From Salibacterium salarium (lineage in GTDB: Bacteria > Bacillota > Bacilli > Bacillales > Marinococcaceae): a DNA stretch of 64,000 bases. A program made the position numbers and the translations under genes. Below the pieces are notes generated by a model. It searched no databases, was not told where the DNA came from, and worked only from the letters and a program-made list of their open reading frames with translations. The stretch spans positions 806,001 to 870,000 of the forward strand of contig NZ_JAUSUM010000001.1 in the NCBI RefSeq assembly GCF_030813635.1, given 5' to 3'. Shown here piece by piece: positions 47,818 to 57,048 of this stretch (position 1 is the stretch's first letter; the number at the start of each line of letters is the position of its first letter).

Positions 47818-47854
47818 CGTGAAATGCCTGTGCATATGGATGACATAAAACAAT

Positions 47855-47886
47855 CCCTTCCTCGTATAATAAAATGGAGGAAGGGG
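47855..47886 (-). terminator. Hairpin at the 3' end of yumC
   Basis: Minus strand CCCCTTCCTC / GAGGAAGGG followed by ATTGTTTTAT; a weaker terminator for yumC. Confidence 0.55.
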
Positions 47887-47906
47887 CGTTGATTTTATCG
47901 GTTGCT

Positions 47907-48899
47907 TTAAAACATGTGAGAACTGTGTCCTGGTTGAAGTCGAGCTTTTGGATCGATATAGGACTTAGCATTGTTGACCGCAGTTGGTGCTTCACCGAAT
48001 CCTGTGGCTATAAGCTTAACTTTTCCTTCATAAGTGGAAATATCACCTGCTGCGTAAATTCCTTCAATATTTGTTTCCATTTTGGAATTGACAGGGATTG
48101 AATTTTTTTCAATATTTATTCCCCATTCCTTAATAGGGCCCAATGACGAGATAAAGCCGTAATTCACAATTACCGCATCTACATTTATCGTTTTCACGTT
48201 TTCTCCTTTTACTTCTTCGATGACAACTTGGTTTATATAATCATTTTCACCGATAATATCTTTTACTTGATACGGAGTAATGATGTTGACACCGGATTGT
48301 TCAAGCTGCTCTACACTGTGCTCATGCGCACGAAACTTGTCGCGACGGTGCATAAGTGTCACATCAGAGGCAATCGAGTCAAGCATATTGGCCCAATCGA
48401 CAGCAGAATCCCCACCCCCGCAAATGAACACGCGCTGACCAGCAAATTTTTGTAAGTCATCGACGAAGTAATGAAGGTTTTTGTTTTCGTATGGCTCTGC
48501 CCCCTCAATATTGAGCCTGCGTGGTTGAAATGCACCGATTCCAGCTGTAATAATAATGGTTTTGGAATAATGAATCTCTTTCTCTGTGTGAAGTTCGAAA
48601 ACACCGTCATCGTTTTTGATGACATTTTGTACGGATTGTTCTAATACGACGTCATTTTCGAATGTTTGCATTTGTTCCACAAGATTATCTATTAAGTCCT
48701 GTGCTCTTACTTTTGGAAAACCAGCCACATCATAAATGTATTTTTCCGGATATAGTGCAGACAGCTGCCCACCAAGCTGAGGCATACTTTCAATTAATTT
48801 CACTTTAGCTTGCCTCATACCGCCGTAAAAAGCGGTAAAAAGTCCGGTCGGACCGCCGCCGATAATAGTAATATCATATAGATCCTGTTCTGGAATCAA
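47907..48899 (-). CDS. yumC: Ferredoxin/flavodoxin-NADP reductase, thioredoxin-reductase-like (YumC)
   Basis: 330 residues from TTG 48899, with AGGAGG 8 nt upstream; a GTG 9 nt earlier overlaps that site. FAD motif [51 protein letters not shown] motif [17 protein letters not shown], and [17 protein letters not shown]. The CxxC of thioredoxin reductase is absent and the C-terminal extension ends near HSSHMF, as in B. subtilis YumC, which passes electrons from NADPH to ferredoxin or flavodoxin. Confidence 0.95.
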   Translation of the reverse strand: MIPEQDLYDITIIGGGPTGLFTAFYGGMRQAKVKLIESMPQLGGQLSALYPEKYIYDVAGFPKVRAQDLIDNLVEQMQTFENDVVLEQSVQNVIKNDDGVFELHTEKEIHYSKTIIITAGIGAFQPRRLNIEGAEPYENKNLHYFVDDLQKFAGQRVFICGGGDSAVDWANMLDSIASDVTLMHRRDKFRAHEHSVEQLEQSGVNIITPYQVKDIIGENDYINQVVIEEVKGENVKTINVDAVIVNYGFISSLGPIKEWGINIEKNSIPVNSKMETNIEGIYAAGDISTYEGKVKLIATGFGEAPTAVNNAKSYIDPKARLQPGHSSHMF

Positions 48900-49280
48900 A
48901 ACCTCCACCTCCTAATTTTTCTCGTAAAATACTTCTTTTATTATAATCATATTGATAATAATTTTGAAAGGGAAAAGGTCTGCCAAATTAGGAATTTGAC
49001 AAAAGCATGACATCACATGTCAAGAGTTTTTAAGAAAATGGTTGAAAAACGTAAAAAAAAGAAATATCATAAAGGATGTGATTTGTGACAAATTTTCGAT
49101 TGCTATTATTTATTTATTATTTTACGGAAAACAAAGCTCTCTTTTTCATGACCATCGTCTTTTAAAAGAAGGACGTTTTTTCTAAACCTGCATACGTGAA
49201 ATAAATCACATGCTGGTTTTATTGTTTGAATTGGGTAACATAGGAAGACTTAATATTTTAAGAAAATGGAAGTGATAACA
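48900..49280. other. Divergent regulatory interval between yumC and yumB
   Basis: 381 nt without a gene. It holds a minus-strand TATAAT for yumC (48939-48944 region), a partial Fur-like match TGATAATAATTTTGA (48953-48967, 12 of 14 informative positions), the perfect inverted repeat TGACAT-CAC-ATGTCA (49008-49022), ATTTGT-G-ACAAAT (49081-49093), and a Rex-like site (listed separately). A plus promoter TTGAAT-18-TTAATA lies at 49226-49255. Confidence 0.5.
49196..49209. promoter_or_regulatory. Rex-like operator upstream of yumB
   Basis: GTGAAATAAATCAC, the inverted repeat GTGA-N6-TCAC, the core of the Gram-positive Rex consensus TTGTGAAATAATTCACAA. Rex senses NADH/NAD and controls NADH dehydrogenase genes in Bacillus. 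The outer bases (AC and AT) do not complete the consensus. Confidence 0.5.
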
Positions 49281-50486
49281 TTGGCTACAAAACCAACTAT
49301 TCTTATCTTAGGCGGCGGTTACGGCGGTATGGTGACAGCCACTAAGATTGCAAAACAACTAGGTCAAAACGATGCAAACGTGACGCTTGTAAGTAAACAC
49401 AATTATCATTACCAAACAACTTGGCTGCATGAACCGGCTGCAGGTACTATGCACGCAGATCGTACGCGGATGCCGATTTCTAGCGTTATTAACGAAAGCA
49501 AAATTAATTTTATTCAAGATGAAGTTCAGGAAATCCATAGGGAAGAAAACAAAGTAACATTGAAAGAAAAAGGACAAGTTGATTATGACTATCTAGTTAC
49601 TGCTTTAGGGTCTGTTCCAGAAACATTTGGTGTTGACGGCGTATTTGAACATGCTTTCAGTAAATGGACAGTGAATGGTGCCCGTGAAATGAAAGACCAT
49701 ATCGAGTATTTATTTGCTAAGTATAATAATGAACCAGAACCAAGAGATGACTATTTAACGTTTGTCGTCGCTGGTGCAGGGTTTACTGGTATGGAATTTA
49801 TTGGTGAACTGAGTGAACGTATTCCGCATCTCTGTGAAGAATACGACATTCCAAAAAATAAAGTAAAGATGTATGTTATTGAAGCTGCTCCAACAGCACT
49901 TCCTGGTTTTGATCCGGAGCTAGTGGAATATGCGATGAATTTGCTCGAAAATCGAGGGGTTGAATTTAAAATTAATCAGCCAATCAGCGAAGTAACAGCT
50001 GACGGTGTTATCCTGAAAGACGGAGAAGAAATCAAATCAAAAACCGTTGTTTGGGCGACTGGCGTGCGAGGCAATCCAGTTATTGAACAATCTGGATTTG
50101 AAAATATGCGTGGTCGTGTGAAAGTTGAAAAAGATCTACGCGCACCAGGTGAAGATAACATTTTTGTTATCGGAGACTGTTCTCTTATGATTAATGAAGA
50201 AACGGAACGTCCTTTCCCGCCAACAGCTCAAATTGCTATGCAGCAAGCTGAAACGGTAGCGGTAAACCTAAAAGCACTTATCAAAGGCGAGTCGCTGCAA
50301 GAATTCAAGCCGGATATTAAAGGTACCGTTGCTTCTCTTGGCGGTAAAGAAGCGATTGGTATTGTTGGCAATAAGAAATTATACGGCACATCCGCTAACT
50401 TTATGAAGAAGATGATTGATAATCGCTATTTGTGGATTTTAGGCGGAGCCGGTCTTGTTCTAAAAAGAGGGAAAAATCCATTTTAG
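49281..50486 (+). CDS. yumB: Type II NADH dehydrogenase-like flavoprotein (YumB)
   Basis: NDH-2 family enzyme, 401 residues from TTG 49281 (GGAAGTG upstream); ATG 49266 would add five residues but has no site. FAD motif [35 protein letters not shown] motif [46 protein letters not shown] (quinone/FAD region). The C-terminal [24 protein letters not shown] is the membrane-anchoring segment of respiratory NDH-2. Probably an electron entry to menaquinone. A divergent partner of yumC. Confidence 0.93.
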   Translation: MATKPTILILGGGYGGMVTATKIAKQLGQNDANVTLVSKHNYHYQTTWLHEPAAGTMHADRTRMPISSVINESKINFIQDEVQEIHREENKVTLKEKGQVDYDYLVTALGSVPETFGVDGVFEHAFSKWTVNGAREMKDHIEYLFAKYNNEPEPRDDYLTFVVAGAGFTGMEFIGELSERIPHLCEEYDIPKNKVKMYVIEAAPTALPGFDPELVEYAMNLLENRGVEFKINQPISEVTADGVILKDGEEIKSKTVVWATGVRGNPVIEQSGFENMRGRVKVEKDLRAPGEDNIFVIGDCSLMINEETERPFPPTAQIAMQQAETVAVNLKALIKGESLQEFKPDIKGTVASLGGKEAIGIVGNKKLYGTSANFMKKMIDNRYLWILGGAGLVLKRGKNPF

Positions 50487-50494
50487 AAGCAAGG

Positions 50495-50531
50495 TAGCCC
50501 TGCGGGAATGTAAATCTCGCGGGGTATTTTA
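50495..50531 (+). terminator. Terminator after yumB
   Basis: CCCTGCGGGA / TCTCGCGGGG with G-U pairs, followed by TATTTTAATT. Confidence 0.75.
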
Positions 50532-50651
50532 ATTAGATATGTTTCAATGTTTTTTATTGATTTCACGACTTTGTCAAATATATGATGTAGCATGAACCAT
50601 TAACAGGTATTTCTTTTATAGACTGATGTGTATTTGGAGGTGAATCTGCCG

Positions 50652-50981
50652 TTGACTGGTATTGGAAGTGTTCCACAGCTGATTATATCAATTATGCTGT
50701 TTTTGCTCTTGTTTTTCGGTATTGGATTTTTGCTTAATATGATATTGCGATCTACATGGATTATGACAATATGTTATCCTGTGATCGTTATATTGATTAT
50801 CGATAACGTTGGTTTCTTTGATTATGTACTTTCACCTGTTTCCTCCTTCCGTTCATTAGGCGGAGATATTGCAGGATTACAAATTATCGATGCGCTCATT
50901 TTAATAAGCGGATTAATAGGGTCGATTTTAGCGGGAATAGCTATTCGAATGTTGCGTAACAGGGGATATCAAATGTTCTAA
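50652..50981 (+). CDS. yuiB: YuiB-family small membrane protein
   Basis: 109 residues, three hydrophobic helices: PQLIISIMLFLLLFFGIGFLLNMILR, then TWIMTICYPVIVILIIDN and a C-terminal ALILISGLIGSILAGIAIRMLR. TTG 50652 fits GGAGGTG 9 nt upstream. Position between yumB and yuiC and the FGIGFLLNMILRSTW segment match YuiB; function unknown. Confidence 0.85.
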   Translation: MTGIGSVPQLIISIMLFLLLFFGIGFLLNMILRSTWIMTICYPVIVILIIDNVGFFDYVLSPVSSFRSLGGDIAGLQIIDALILISGLIGSILAGIAIRMLRNRGYQMF

Positions 50982-51144
50982 CAAACTGCTCGTTGCAGTT
51001 ACAGTACAGTCTTGAAGGCTGGTTGTATCTGTGAGAGCAGTTTTTTTACTGCAATCTGTTTCCAACATAACCTTTACGTGTTATCTATTTGGAATAATAT
51101 TAGTTATTTCTGGAGATGCTGTTTTGGTGAGAGGAGTGTTCACT

Positions 51145-51834
51145 ATGCTAAACAGCACTGTATACCGGAGATTACTAATGTCAGCACTTTTTGTCATAGC
51201 AGTTATAACGACAGTGTCTTATGTAACAAACGTGAAAGCTGCTGAATTGCCGGGGTATTTTTATGATTACATTCAACAAAATCAATCAGACGAAAAAGCA
51301 AGTTTACCACAACCTATGAAAGCTGATTCAGACCATTATAAACGACATCCTTCAAGTGAAGAGAAGACAGATTGGATAGAAAAACAGGGAGATATCCCGG
51401 AAGCTGAGTTACTGTTTGAAATGGAAGAGGGTCTTACAGAAATGGTGACGGCAACCGGTTATACGGCAGGGTATGAATCGACTGGAAAAACGAAAAACGA
51501 TCCTGCGTATGGAATTACGTATTCTGGAGTTAAAGTAAGAAGGGACTTAGTTTCTACTGTAGCAGCTGATCCAGAACTATTTCCAATAGGCACCATTTTA
51601 TATATTCCGGATTACGGTTATGGAATCGTAGCCGATACTGGCTCGGCAATTAAAGGTAAGAAGCTGGATTTGTTTTATCATTCAGTCGAAGATGTGTATG
51701 AAGAATGGGGAAAGCGCGATATAAGAGTTCATGTGTTGAAAAAAGGTGACGGAACGTTAAGTGAAGAGGAAATGGAAGATATAAATAAAGAAGGGGCTTT
51801 ACCGGTATGGAATCCAGCTCCTTCTTCTTTATAA
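51145..51834 (+). CDS. yuiC: Secreted 3D-domain protein YuiC
   Basis: 229 residues. Start at ATG 51145 (AGAGGAG 8 nt upstream) gives a signal peptide, [25 protein letters not shown]. The C-terminal ~110 residues are a 3D domain: [70 protein letters not shown], with the three Asp for which the domain is named. 3D-domain proteins resemble MltA lytic transglycosylases; YuiC-like proteins cleave peptidoglycan. Middle linker is charged and likely flexible. Confidence 0.92.
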   Translation: MLNSTVYRRLLMSALFVIAVITTVSYVTNVKAAELPGYFYDYIQQNQSDEKASLPQPMKADSDHYKRHPSSEEKTDWIEKQGDIPEAELLFEMEEGLTEMVTATGYTAGYESTGKTKNDPAYGITYSGVKVRRDLVSTVAADPELFPIGTILYIPDYGYGIVADTGSAIKGKKLDLFYHSVEDVYEEWGKRDIRVHVLKKGDGTLSEEEMEDINKEGALPVWNPAPSSL

Positions 51835-51850
51835 CTAGTAACAGCCACAC

Positions 51851-51897
51851 AAACTTTTGAGTTCAATTGGCGATGGACTTAAAAGTTTTATTTTTTG
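51851..51897. terminator. Terminator between yuiC and yuiD
   Basis: AAACTTTTGAGT / ACTTAAAAGTTT followed by TATTTTTT. Confidence 0.8.
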
Positions 51898-51941
51898 TGT
51901 AACAGAATGAAAGTCATGCCCCTTGTCGTATCGAGTCTGTT

Positions 51942-52421
51942 TTAAATGGCAACATAATAATGCCCGGCCAGAGCAATAAGCAATCCGACAACCACTCCGA
52001 AAAAAACTTCAATCGGTTGATGGCCAAGAAGTTCTTTTAATTCTTCTCTTTTTTCTGTGTCTTCTTTTTTCTGCCAAGACTTGGCTTCTGTGACAAACTT
52101 ATTAAAATCGACGAGAAGTTGATTTAACACGGTAGCATGATAACCTGCGTGACGACGTACTCCTGTTGCGTCAAACATTACAATCACTCCGAAAATAATA
52201 CAAATTGCAAATAAATTAGAATCGAACCCGTTTTCCAAACCAATAGCAACCGAGACAGCAGTTACGGCAGCTGAGTGTGAGCTTGGCATCCCTCCTGTAC
52301 TGGTTACTAATGTAAAATCCCATTTTTTTGTTGCGATATAAGATAGTGGAATTTTAATACCTTGTGCGAATAAGATGGAAAAAAGCGCAATCCATAAGGG
52401 GAAGTTACCCAGTAGTTCCAT
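51942..52421 (-). CDS. yuiD: Divergent PAP2 family (DUF212) membrane protein YuiD
   Basis: 159 residues, about five hydrophobic segments. GGMPSSHSAAVTAVSVAIG is the phosphatase-type PSSHS motif, with FDATGVRRHAGYHATVLNQLL providing Arg and His of the second motif. DUF212 proteins are predicted membrane phosphatases of unknown substrate, possibly isoprenoid phosphates. GAAAGGACG before the ATG. Confidence 0.92.
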   Translation of the reverse strand: MELLGNFPLWIALFSILFAQGIKIPLSYIATKKWDFTLVTSTGGMPSSHSAAVTAVSVAIGLENGFDSNLFAICIIFGVIVMFDATGVRRHAGYHATVLNQLLVDFNKFVTEAKSWQKKEDTEKREELKELLGHQPIEVFFGVVVGLLIALAGHYYVAI

Positions 52422-52909
52422 AGTCTAAGAACGTCCTTTCGATAATTTGTACATGTAACTGCTCCCAATAGTGTACCAGGATATATAAGTAATTCTTTTA
52501 TAATGGAAGAAGTACTGTTACACTTATATAAATATAATTTTTTAGACATTTTAGAAAATTCCTTTATAGTATGGAAGAAGGAATTAAGTTTATCTATATT
52601 CTACATCACTAATTGTATCATAGGATAGGGACAAAGCGTTTCTTTGTTTTATTATCTGACAACCTTTCACAATTTTAAAAGAAAAAATAGTAAAATGAGA
52701 AAAAGAAGGAAGTGATGCATTACAGGTATGTTACAGATATAAAGGTTTAGTTAATGCTTATCAAGAATATTCCCTATTTTTAAACAAATATGAATTTAAA
52801 TCGGGTTTGAATAAATTGGATGCTGTCAGTAGTATGAATAACATATTGCTGTAAATAAGTCATTACTTACTGCATTGAATGGAACGATAGATTGGATGTT
52901 GGTATTGTT
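52422..52909. other. Gene-free interval upstream of the TRAP transporter
   Basis: 488 nt, A+T-rich, no supportable gene. Around 52720-52854 one frame stays open (ending LDAVSSMNNILL) but has no start codon and is bounded by a stop upstream, possibly a decayed gene end. A weak promoter, TTCACA-19-TAAAAT, lies near 52672-52702; no cre or other operator stood out. Confidence 0.4.
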
Positions 52910-53452
52910 ATGAAACTTTTAAAAACATTAGATTACGGATTAAGCAAATTAGAGGAATTTATTTTAAGTGCGTCCATTCTGATGATTACGGTAATGGTAG
53001 CAGGTAATGCATTAAGCCGTAATTTCTTTAATAACAGCTGGGCTTTTGCGGAAGAATTGAGTGAATTATCTTTATATGTCGCGACATTTATGGGAATTGG
53101 TTACGTAGCAAGGAAAGGTCGGCATATTACAATGTCTGCCGTTATAGATAATGTACCGTTTGCATTTAGAAAGACGTTAGCTACTATTATCCCTTTGATT
53201 ACAGCAATTATCCTGTTCACATTAGCATACTTTTCGTATGAATATGTACAATCTACCTCAGGGCGAGTAACATCTGCCTTGCGTATTCCTTATTATTGGA
53301 TGAATATTTGGGCGCCGATAGGATTTGTGTTAGGAGGTCTACAGTTTTTACGTAATTTCTATGTGAATGTCAGAAATAAAGAAGTTTATTTAGCAGAAGA
53401 GCGTAAAGATTATAAGACCGAAGAAGAGGTAGAAAACCAGAGTTCAACGTAA
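52910..53452 (+). CDS. TRAP transporter small permease (DctQ family)
   Basis: 180 residues, four hydrophobic helices. The DctQ pattern shows as NALSRNFFNNSWAFAEELSELSLYVATFMGIGYVARKGRHITMSAVID: the ARxxxHI/M segment and the acidic EELSE are family hallmarks. ATG 52910; the ribosome binding site is weak. Forms the membrane complex with the next gene product. Confidence 0.9.
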   Translation: MKLLKTLDYGLSKLEEFILSASILMITVMVAGNALSRNFFNNSWAFAEELSELSLYVATFMGIGYVARKGRHITMSAVIDNVPFAFRKTLATIIPLITAIILFTLAYFSYEYVQSTSGRVTSALRIPYYWMNIWAPIGFVLGGLQFLRNFYVNVRNKEVYLAEERKDYKTEEEVENQSST

Positions 53453-53480
53453 ACCTATACAGAATAGCGGGGAATAGCAG

Positions 53481-54746
53481 ATGGTAACGACACTGTTAAT
53501 TATATTATTTGTCTTCTTAATGCTAGGTTTTCCAATGATGATACCACTCATTCTTGCGCCGCTCGTCATTGTATTGTTTTTCATGCCGCAAGTCGAACCA
53601 TTCTTAATGGTTCAACAGATGCTGAGTGGGATTTCGGAACCTATATTACTTGCCGTACCTTTATTTATTTTTGCAGCAGATATTATGTCTATGGGAAAGA
53701 CTTCAAATCGTCTGCTTGATTTTGTTGGTTCATTTGTTGGTCACCTTCGTGGTGGCTACGCCATTACGACAGCAGCAGCTTGCACATTGTTCGGCTCTAT
53801 TTCAGGTTCTACGCAAGGAACGGTTGTCGCGATTGGAACACCAATGAGGCAAAGATTGTTAAAAGTGGGATACAAAGATTCAACTGCGATTGCTCTTATT
53901 ATTAATGCTAGTGATGTTGCTTTATTAGTTCCACCTAGTATCGGTATGATTATTTATGGATTAATTTCCCGTACGTCCGTTGGGGATTTATTTATAGCTG
54001 GTATCGGTCCGGGACTCCTTATTTTTTCATTTTTTGCTTTGTACGCTTACATACATGCTTATTTGTACAAAATACCGCTCGCTGATAAAGCTACCTGGAC
54101 AGAACGATTTCAATTCACGTGGAAAGCAATATTTCCATTAATGTTTCCAGTCATTATCATTGGCGGTATTTACAGTGGTTTTTTTACTCCGACAGAGGCA
54201 GCCGGTATTTCCGTACTATATGCTCTGTTGCTCGAACTAGTGATTTATCGTTCGTTTAGTATTAAAAAAGTGCCGAGCGTCGCACTTTCAACTGGATTGA
54301 TAACGTCAGCGGTGTTTATATTAGTTGCCGGGGGGCAAGCTTTTGCGTTTACACTAGGTATGGCTGGTATTCCTGGGATGATTGCTGATACGTTTCTATC
54401 TGGAAATCCAGGACCGATAGAAGTATTAATTATTGTATCTATTTTCTTTTTCGTAGGTTGCATGTTTGTTGATCCAATTGTTGTTATTTTGATTTTAACA
54501 CCAATCCTGCAACCGGCAGCGATGCAGGCAGGGATAGATCCTGTACATTTAGGGGTTATCATCACCTTCCAGGCTGCATTAGGATCTGCAACACCGCCGT
54601 TTGGTGTCGATATATTTACAGCGAGTGCAGTCTTTAATCGATCTTATCTTGATACGATAAGAGGAACACCACCTTTTATTGTGATGATGCTTATTGTTTG
54701 TGTCTTATTGATTTTATTTCCAGAGATTTCTCTCTTCCTGCTTTAA
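53481..54746 (+). CDS. TRAP transporter large permease (DctM family)
   Basis: 421 residues, about 12 hydrophobic segments; the sodium-coupled translocation subunit. GSISGSTQGTVVAIGTPM, INASDVALLVPPSIGMIIYGLIS, GFFTPTEAAGISVLYAL and a C-terminal GVIITFQAALGSATPPFGVDIF are characteristic. 28 nt after dctQ-like gene. Confidence 0.93.
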   Translation: MVTTLLIILFVFLMLGFPMMIPLILAPLVIVLFFMPQVEPFLMVQQMLSGISEPILLAVPLFIFAADIMSMGKTSNRLLDFVGSFVGHLRGGYAITTAAACTLFGSISGSTQGTVVAIGTPMRQRLLKVGYKDSTAIALIINASDVALLVPPSIGMIIYGLISRTSVGDLFIAGIGPGLLIFSFFALYAYIHAYLYKIPLADKATWTERFQFTWKAIFPLMFPVIIIGGIYSGFFTPTEAAGISVLYALLLELVIYRSFSIKKVPSVALSTGLITSAVFILVAGGQAFAFTLGMAGIPGMIADTFLSGNPGPIEVLIIVSIFFFVGCMFVDPIVVILILTPILQPAAMQAGIDPVHLGVIITFQAALGSATPPFGVDIFTASAVFNRSYLDTIRGTPPFIVMMLIVCVLLILFPEISLFLL

Positions 54747-54792
54747 TGCGGAAGTCGAGATAAATTAAAAACAATTTTAGGGGGAAAGAAAT

Positions 54793-55935
54793 ATGAGAAA
54801 AAACAAATTTAGTTGGCTAATAAGTACAGCACTCATGTCTTCTTTAGTATTGGCTGCTTGTGGCGGCGGGGAAACAGAAGAAGGTGGTGGCGACAGTGAA
54901 GATGAAGGCGGCAGTGAAGGTGATAATGCAGAGGAATCAGAAGACGAAGATACAGCAGAAGACACTGCGGAAATTGAAGAATCTTACAATTGGACTTTCG
55001 TAACTGAAGAAAATGAAGGTCAAATGCAATATGAATATGCACAAGAATTAGCTGATCGTTTGAATGAAAAATCAGGTGGTCAAATTACGATGGATGTATT
55101 TGAATTTGGTCAACTAGGTACAGAAGTTGACCAAGTAGAACAACTTCAAAGTGGAGCGGTTGAGTTTGCAATCGTATCTCCAGGTTTTACTGGTACGATG
55201 GTAGAAGAAGGGCAAGTATTTGCTTTGCAGTTCTTACTCCCAGAAGACCAGGAACAAGTCCATGAACTGTTAAACACAAGTGAAGCATTGAATGAAGATC
55301 TTGCTGCGTTATATGAAGAAGAAGATATATTACCGCTGTCTTTCTTTACAGAAGGGTTCATGCAGTGGACGGGAAGCAGTGAAATCACCGAACCTGCTGA
55401 TTTTGATGGCTTTACAATGAGAACACAGGACTCCCCATTAATTCAGCAGACATATGAAGAATATGGTGCAGATCCGTCTGTTATGAGTGCCGGAGATCTT
55501 TACACAGCACTTCAGAATGGAACAGTTGATGGTCAAGAGAATCCAATCTTCTTTATCGCAGATTCTTCCTATCACGAAGTTCAGGATTACATGACGATTT
55601 CTAACCACAATTCTTATGTTGCTATGACAACGGTGAATCCTGATTTTTATAATGGATTACCAGAAAATGTTCAAAGTCTTATTGATGAAACAGTAGATGA
55701 AATGCGTGATGTAGGATTTGATATGCAAGATGAGTTGAACAGTAGCTTATTGTCAGATATTGAAGACAATGAAGATACTCCAACAGAAGTAACAGAATTA
55801 TCTTCGGAGCAGCGTGAAGAATTCCGTGAATTGGCTACACCAATGCGTGATTTCTATCGAGACAATGCTGGAGATGAAGCTGGAGCTATTTTAGACAAAC
55901 TCGAAACAGAAATTGAAGAGATTACCGGCGAATAA
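54793..55935 (+). CDS. TRAP transporter substrate-binding lipoprotein (DctP family)
   Basis: 380 residues. Lipobox LAAC with Cys23, then about 45 residues of Gly/Glu/Asp-rich low-complexity linker before the DctP fold. Core motifs: ADRLNEKSGGQITMDVFEFGQLG, FDGFTMRTQDSPL with the ligand-binding Arg, and SAGDLYTALQNGTVDGQENP, the classic DctP helix. In Gram-positives the receptor must be lipid-anchored, as here. The ligand, usually an organic acid, cannot be named. Gene order Q-M-P differs from the common P-Q-M. Confidence 0.93.
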   Translation: MRKNKFSWLISTALMSSLVLAACGGGETEEGGGDSEDEGGSEGDNAEESEDEDTAEDTAEIEESYNWTFVTEENEGQMQYEYAQELADRLNEKSGGQITMDVFEFGQLGTEVDQVEQLQSGAVEFAIVSPGFTGTMVEEGQVFALQFLLPEDQEQVHELLNTSEALNEDLAALYEEEDILPLSFFTEGFMQWTGSSEITEPADFDGFTMRTQDSPLIQQTYEEYGADPSVMSAGDLYTALQNGTVDGQENPIFFIADSSYHEVQDYMTISNHNSYVAMTTVNPDFYNGLPENVQSLIDETVDEMRDVGFDMQDELNSSLLSDIEDNEDTPTEVTELSSEQREEFRELATPMRDFYRDNAGDEAGAILDKLETEIEEITGE

Positions 55936-55945
55936 TTTTTGAGAA

Positions 55946-55996
55946 AAAAGGGGCTGTCTCACAAGTGATAAATGACTTGTGGGTACAGCCCTTTTG
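55946..55996 (+). terminator. Terminator after the TRAP operon
   Basis: AAAAGGGGCTGTCTCACAAGT pairs with ACTTGTGGGTACAGCCCTTTT. The outer GGGGCTGT...ACAGCCC resembles the ends of the dispersed repeat at 29720. The rest of the gap to 56254 has no recognised gene. Confidence 0.88.
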
Positions 55997-56206
55997 TTAT
56001 GAGATAAAAAATTATAAAATTGCGGGAAAACCATGTAGTGAAGCCCGTTTCGGAAGCAGAGATAGAGGAAATTGATAGTAGCCGTGCTGAAAGCGTGCTA
56101 ATAAAACAGAATCCTATATGTAGGAAAACAGTTGACCAAAAAAGCTCAGAGCTTGGGCAAAAAACGGTAGACAGTCGAAATCAAGAAACTGTTTACGAAT
56201 ATGTTC

Positions 56207-56243
56207 AAAAAAAATACACCTTTTGAATGAAACAAAGGTGTAT
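56207..56243 (-). terminator. Rho-independent terminator for bioY
   Basis: Minus strand ATACACCTTT / AAAGGTGTAT followed by a run of eight T. Confidence 0.88.
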
Positions 56244-56254
56244 GCTAAGAATAA

Positions 56255-56842
56255 TTAAGCTGCGCGTTTGGACGGGTTTAAGGACGTTTGTCTTTGTAAT
56301 AAATAATAGATTTTTGGGATCGCAGCAACTGCTAAAATAGTAAAGATGATATCTTTCACTAGTGGAAGGGCCATCCACCCCCATACCATAGCATAACTGA
56401 ATCCTTCCGGCGCGTCAGCAATCCACTGATAGGCATAATACATATAATTCGTTCCCATGATATAATTAATAAAAAGACCTGTAAAAGCAGCGATGAGAAA
56501 ATGACGTAATTGCGGGCTTTTTTTACGTTCAATCATTTTACCAGTAACGAATGCCATCACAATGAAGGATAAGATAAAACCAAAAGTCGGGCTGACTAAA
56601 GCACGAATGCCTCCGGAAAATTCAGAGAAGACCGGCATACCGATGAGACCGATGAACATGTAAATAATCATCGAGAAAGCTCCTAAACGGCTGCCAAGAA
56701 TCGCTCCTGCTAAAATGGCAATAATCGGTTGTAAGGTGATGGGTACTCCCCCGATAACAAGAAATGCAGTAATATTCGCCCCTATTCCCATTAAGGCGGC
56801 AAATAAAGCAACAGAAACAATGTCAATCGGTTTAAATGTCAT
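56255..56842 (-). CDS. bioY: Biotin ECF transporter S component BioY
   Basis: Membrane substrate-binding subunit for biotin, 195 residues, six hydrophobic segments. GGVPITLQPIIAILAGAILGSRLGAFSMIIYMFIGLIGMPVF is the signature region, followed by GIRALVSPTFGFILSF. It works with a shared EcfA-A'-T energising module, which is not in this window. ATG behind GGAG. A BirA-type operator overlaps its promoter. Confidence 0.95.
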   Translation of the reverse strand: MTFKPIDIVSVALFAALMGIGANITAFLVIGGVPITLQPIIAILAGAILGSRLGAFSMIIYMFIGLIGMPVFSEFSGGIRALVSPTFGFILSFIVMAFVTGKMIERKKSPQLRHFLIAAFTGLFINYIMGTNYMYYAYQWIADAPEGFSYAMVWGWMALPLVKDIIFTILAVAAIPKIYYLLQRQTSLNPSKRAA

Positions 56843-56909
56843 ACATTTATTCTCCTTTCGTGTTTGTATGTACCATGTTTAAAGATGTGTAACTAGTCGG
56901 TTTTAACTA

Positions 56910-56938
56910 ATACTAAAGGATTTAAGAATTTGTGTCAA
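56910..56938 (-). promoter_or_regulatory. Sigma-A promoter of bioY
   Basis: Minus strand TTGACA (56938-56933), 17-nt spacer, TAGTAT (56915-56910). Confidence 0.75.
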
Positions 56939-56962
56939 CTTAATTTAATTTAAGGTTTACGA
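56931..56962. promoter_or_regulatory. BirA-type biotin operator
   Basis: TGTCAAC and GTTTACGA separated by 15 nt, each one mismatch from the Bacillus BirA half-sites TGTTAAC and GTTTACAA. The left half-site covers the bioY -35 box, so biotin-loaded BirA would block the promoter. Confidence 0.65.
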
Positions 56963-57048
56963 TAAGGAAACAATATTAAATAACTTTATATTTACTTTGT
57001 AGAAAAATACGATGCATCATATATCAAATGTTGGAGGTAATGATTGAA

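Noticed and set aside
55946-55996. Third copy of the dispersed repeat
   Set aside because: Only the outer GGGGCTGT/ACAGCCC resembles the repeat ends; the interior is a plain terminator stem.
56020-56226. Open frame of 68 codons between the TRAP operon and bioY
   Set aside because: No ribosome binding site, TTG-type start, runs into the bioY terminator; no family recognised. Could be a decayed fragment.
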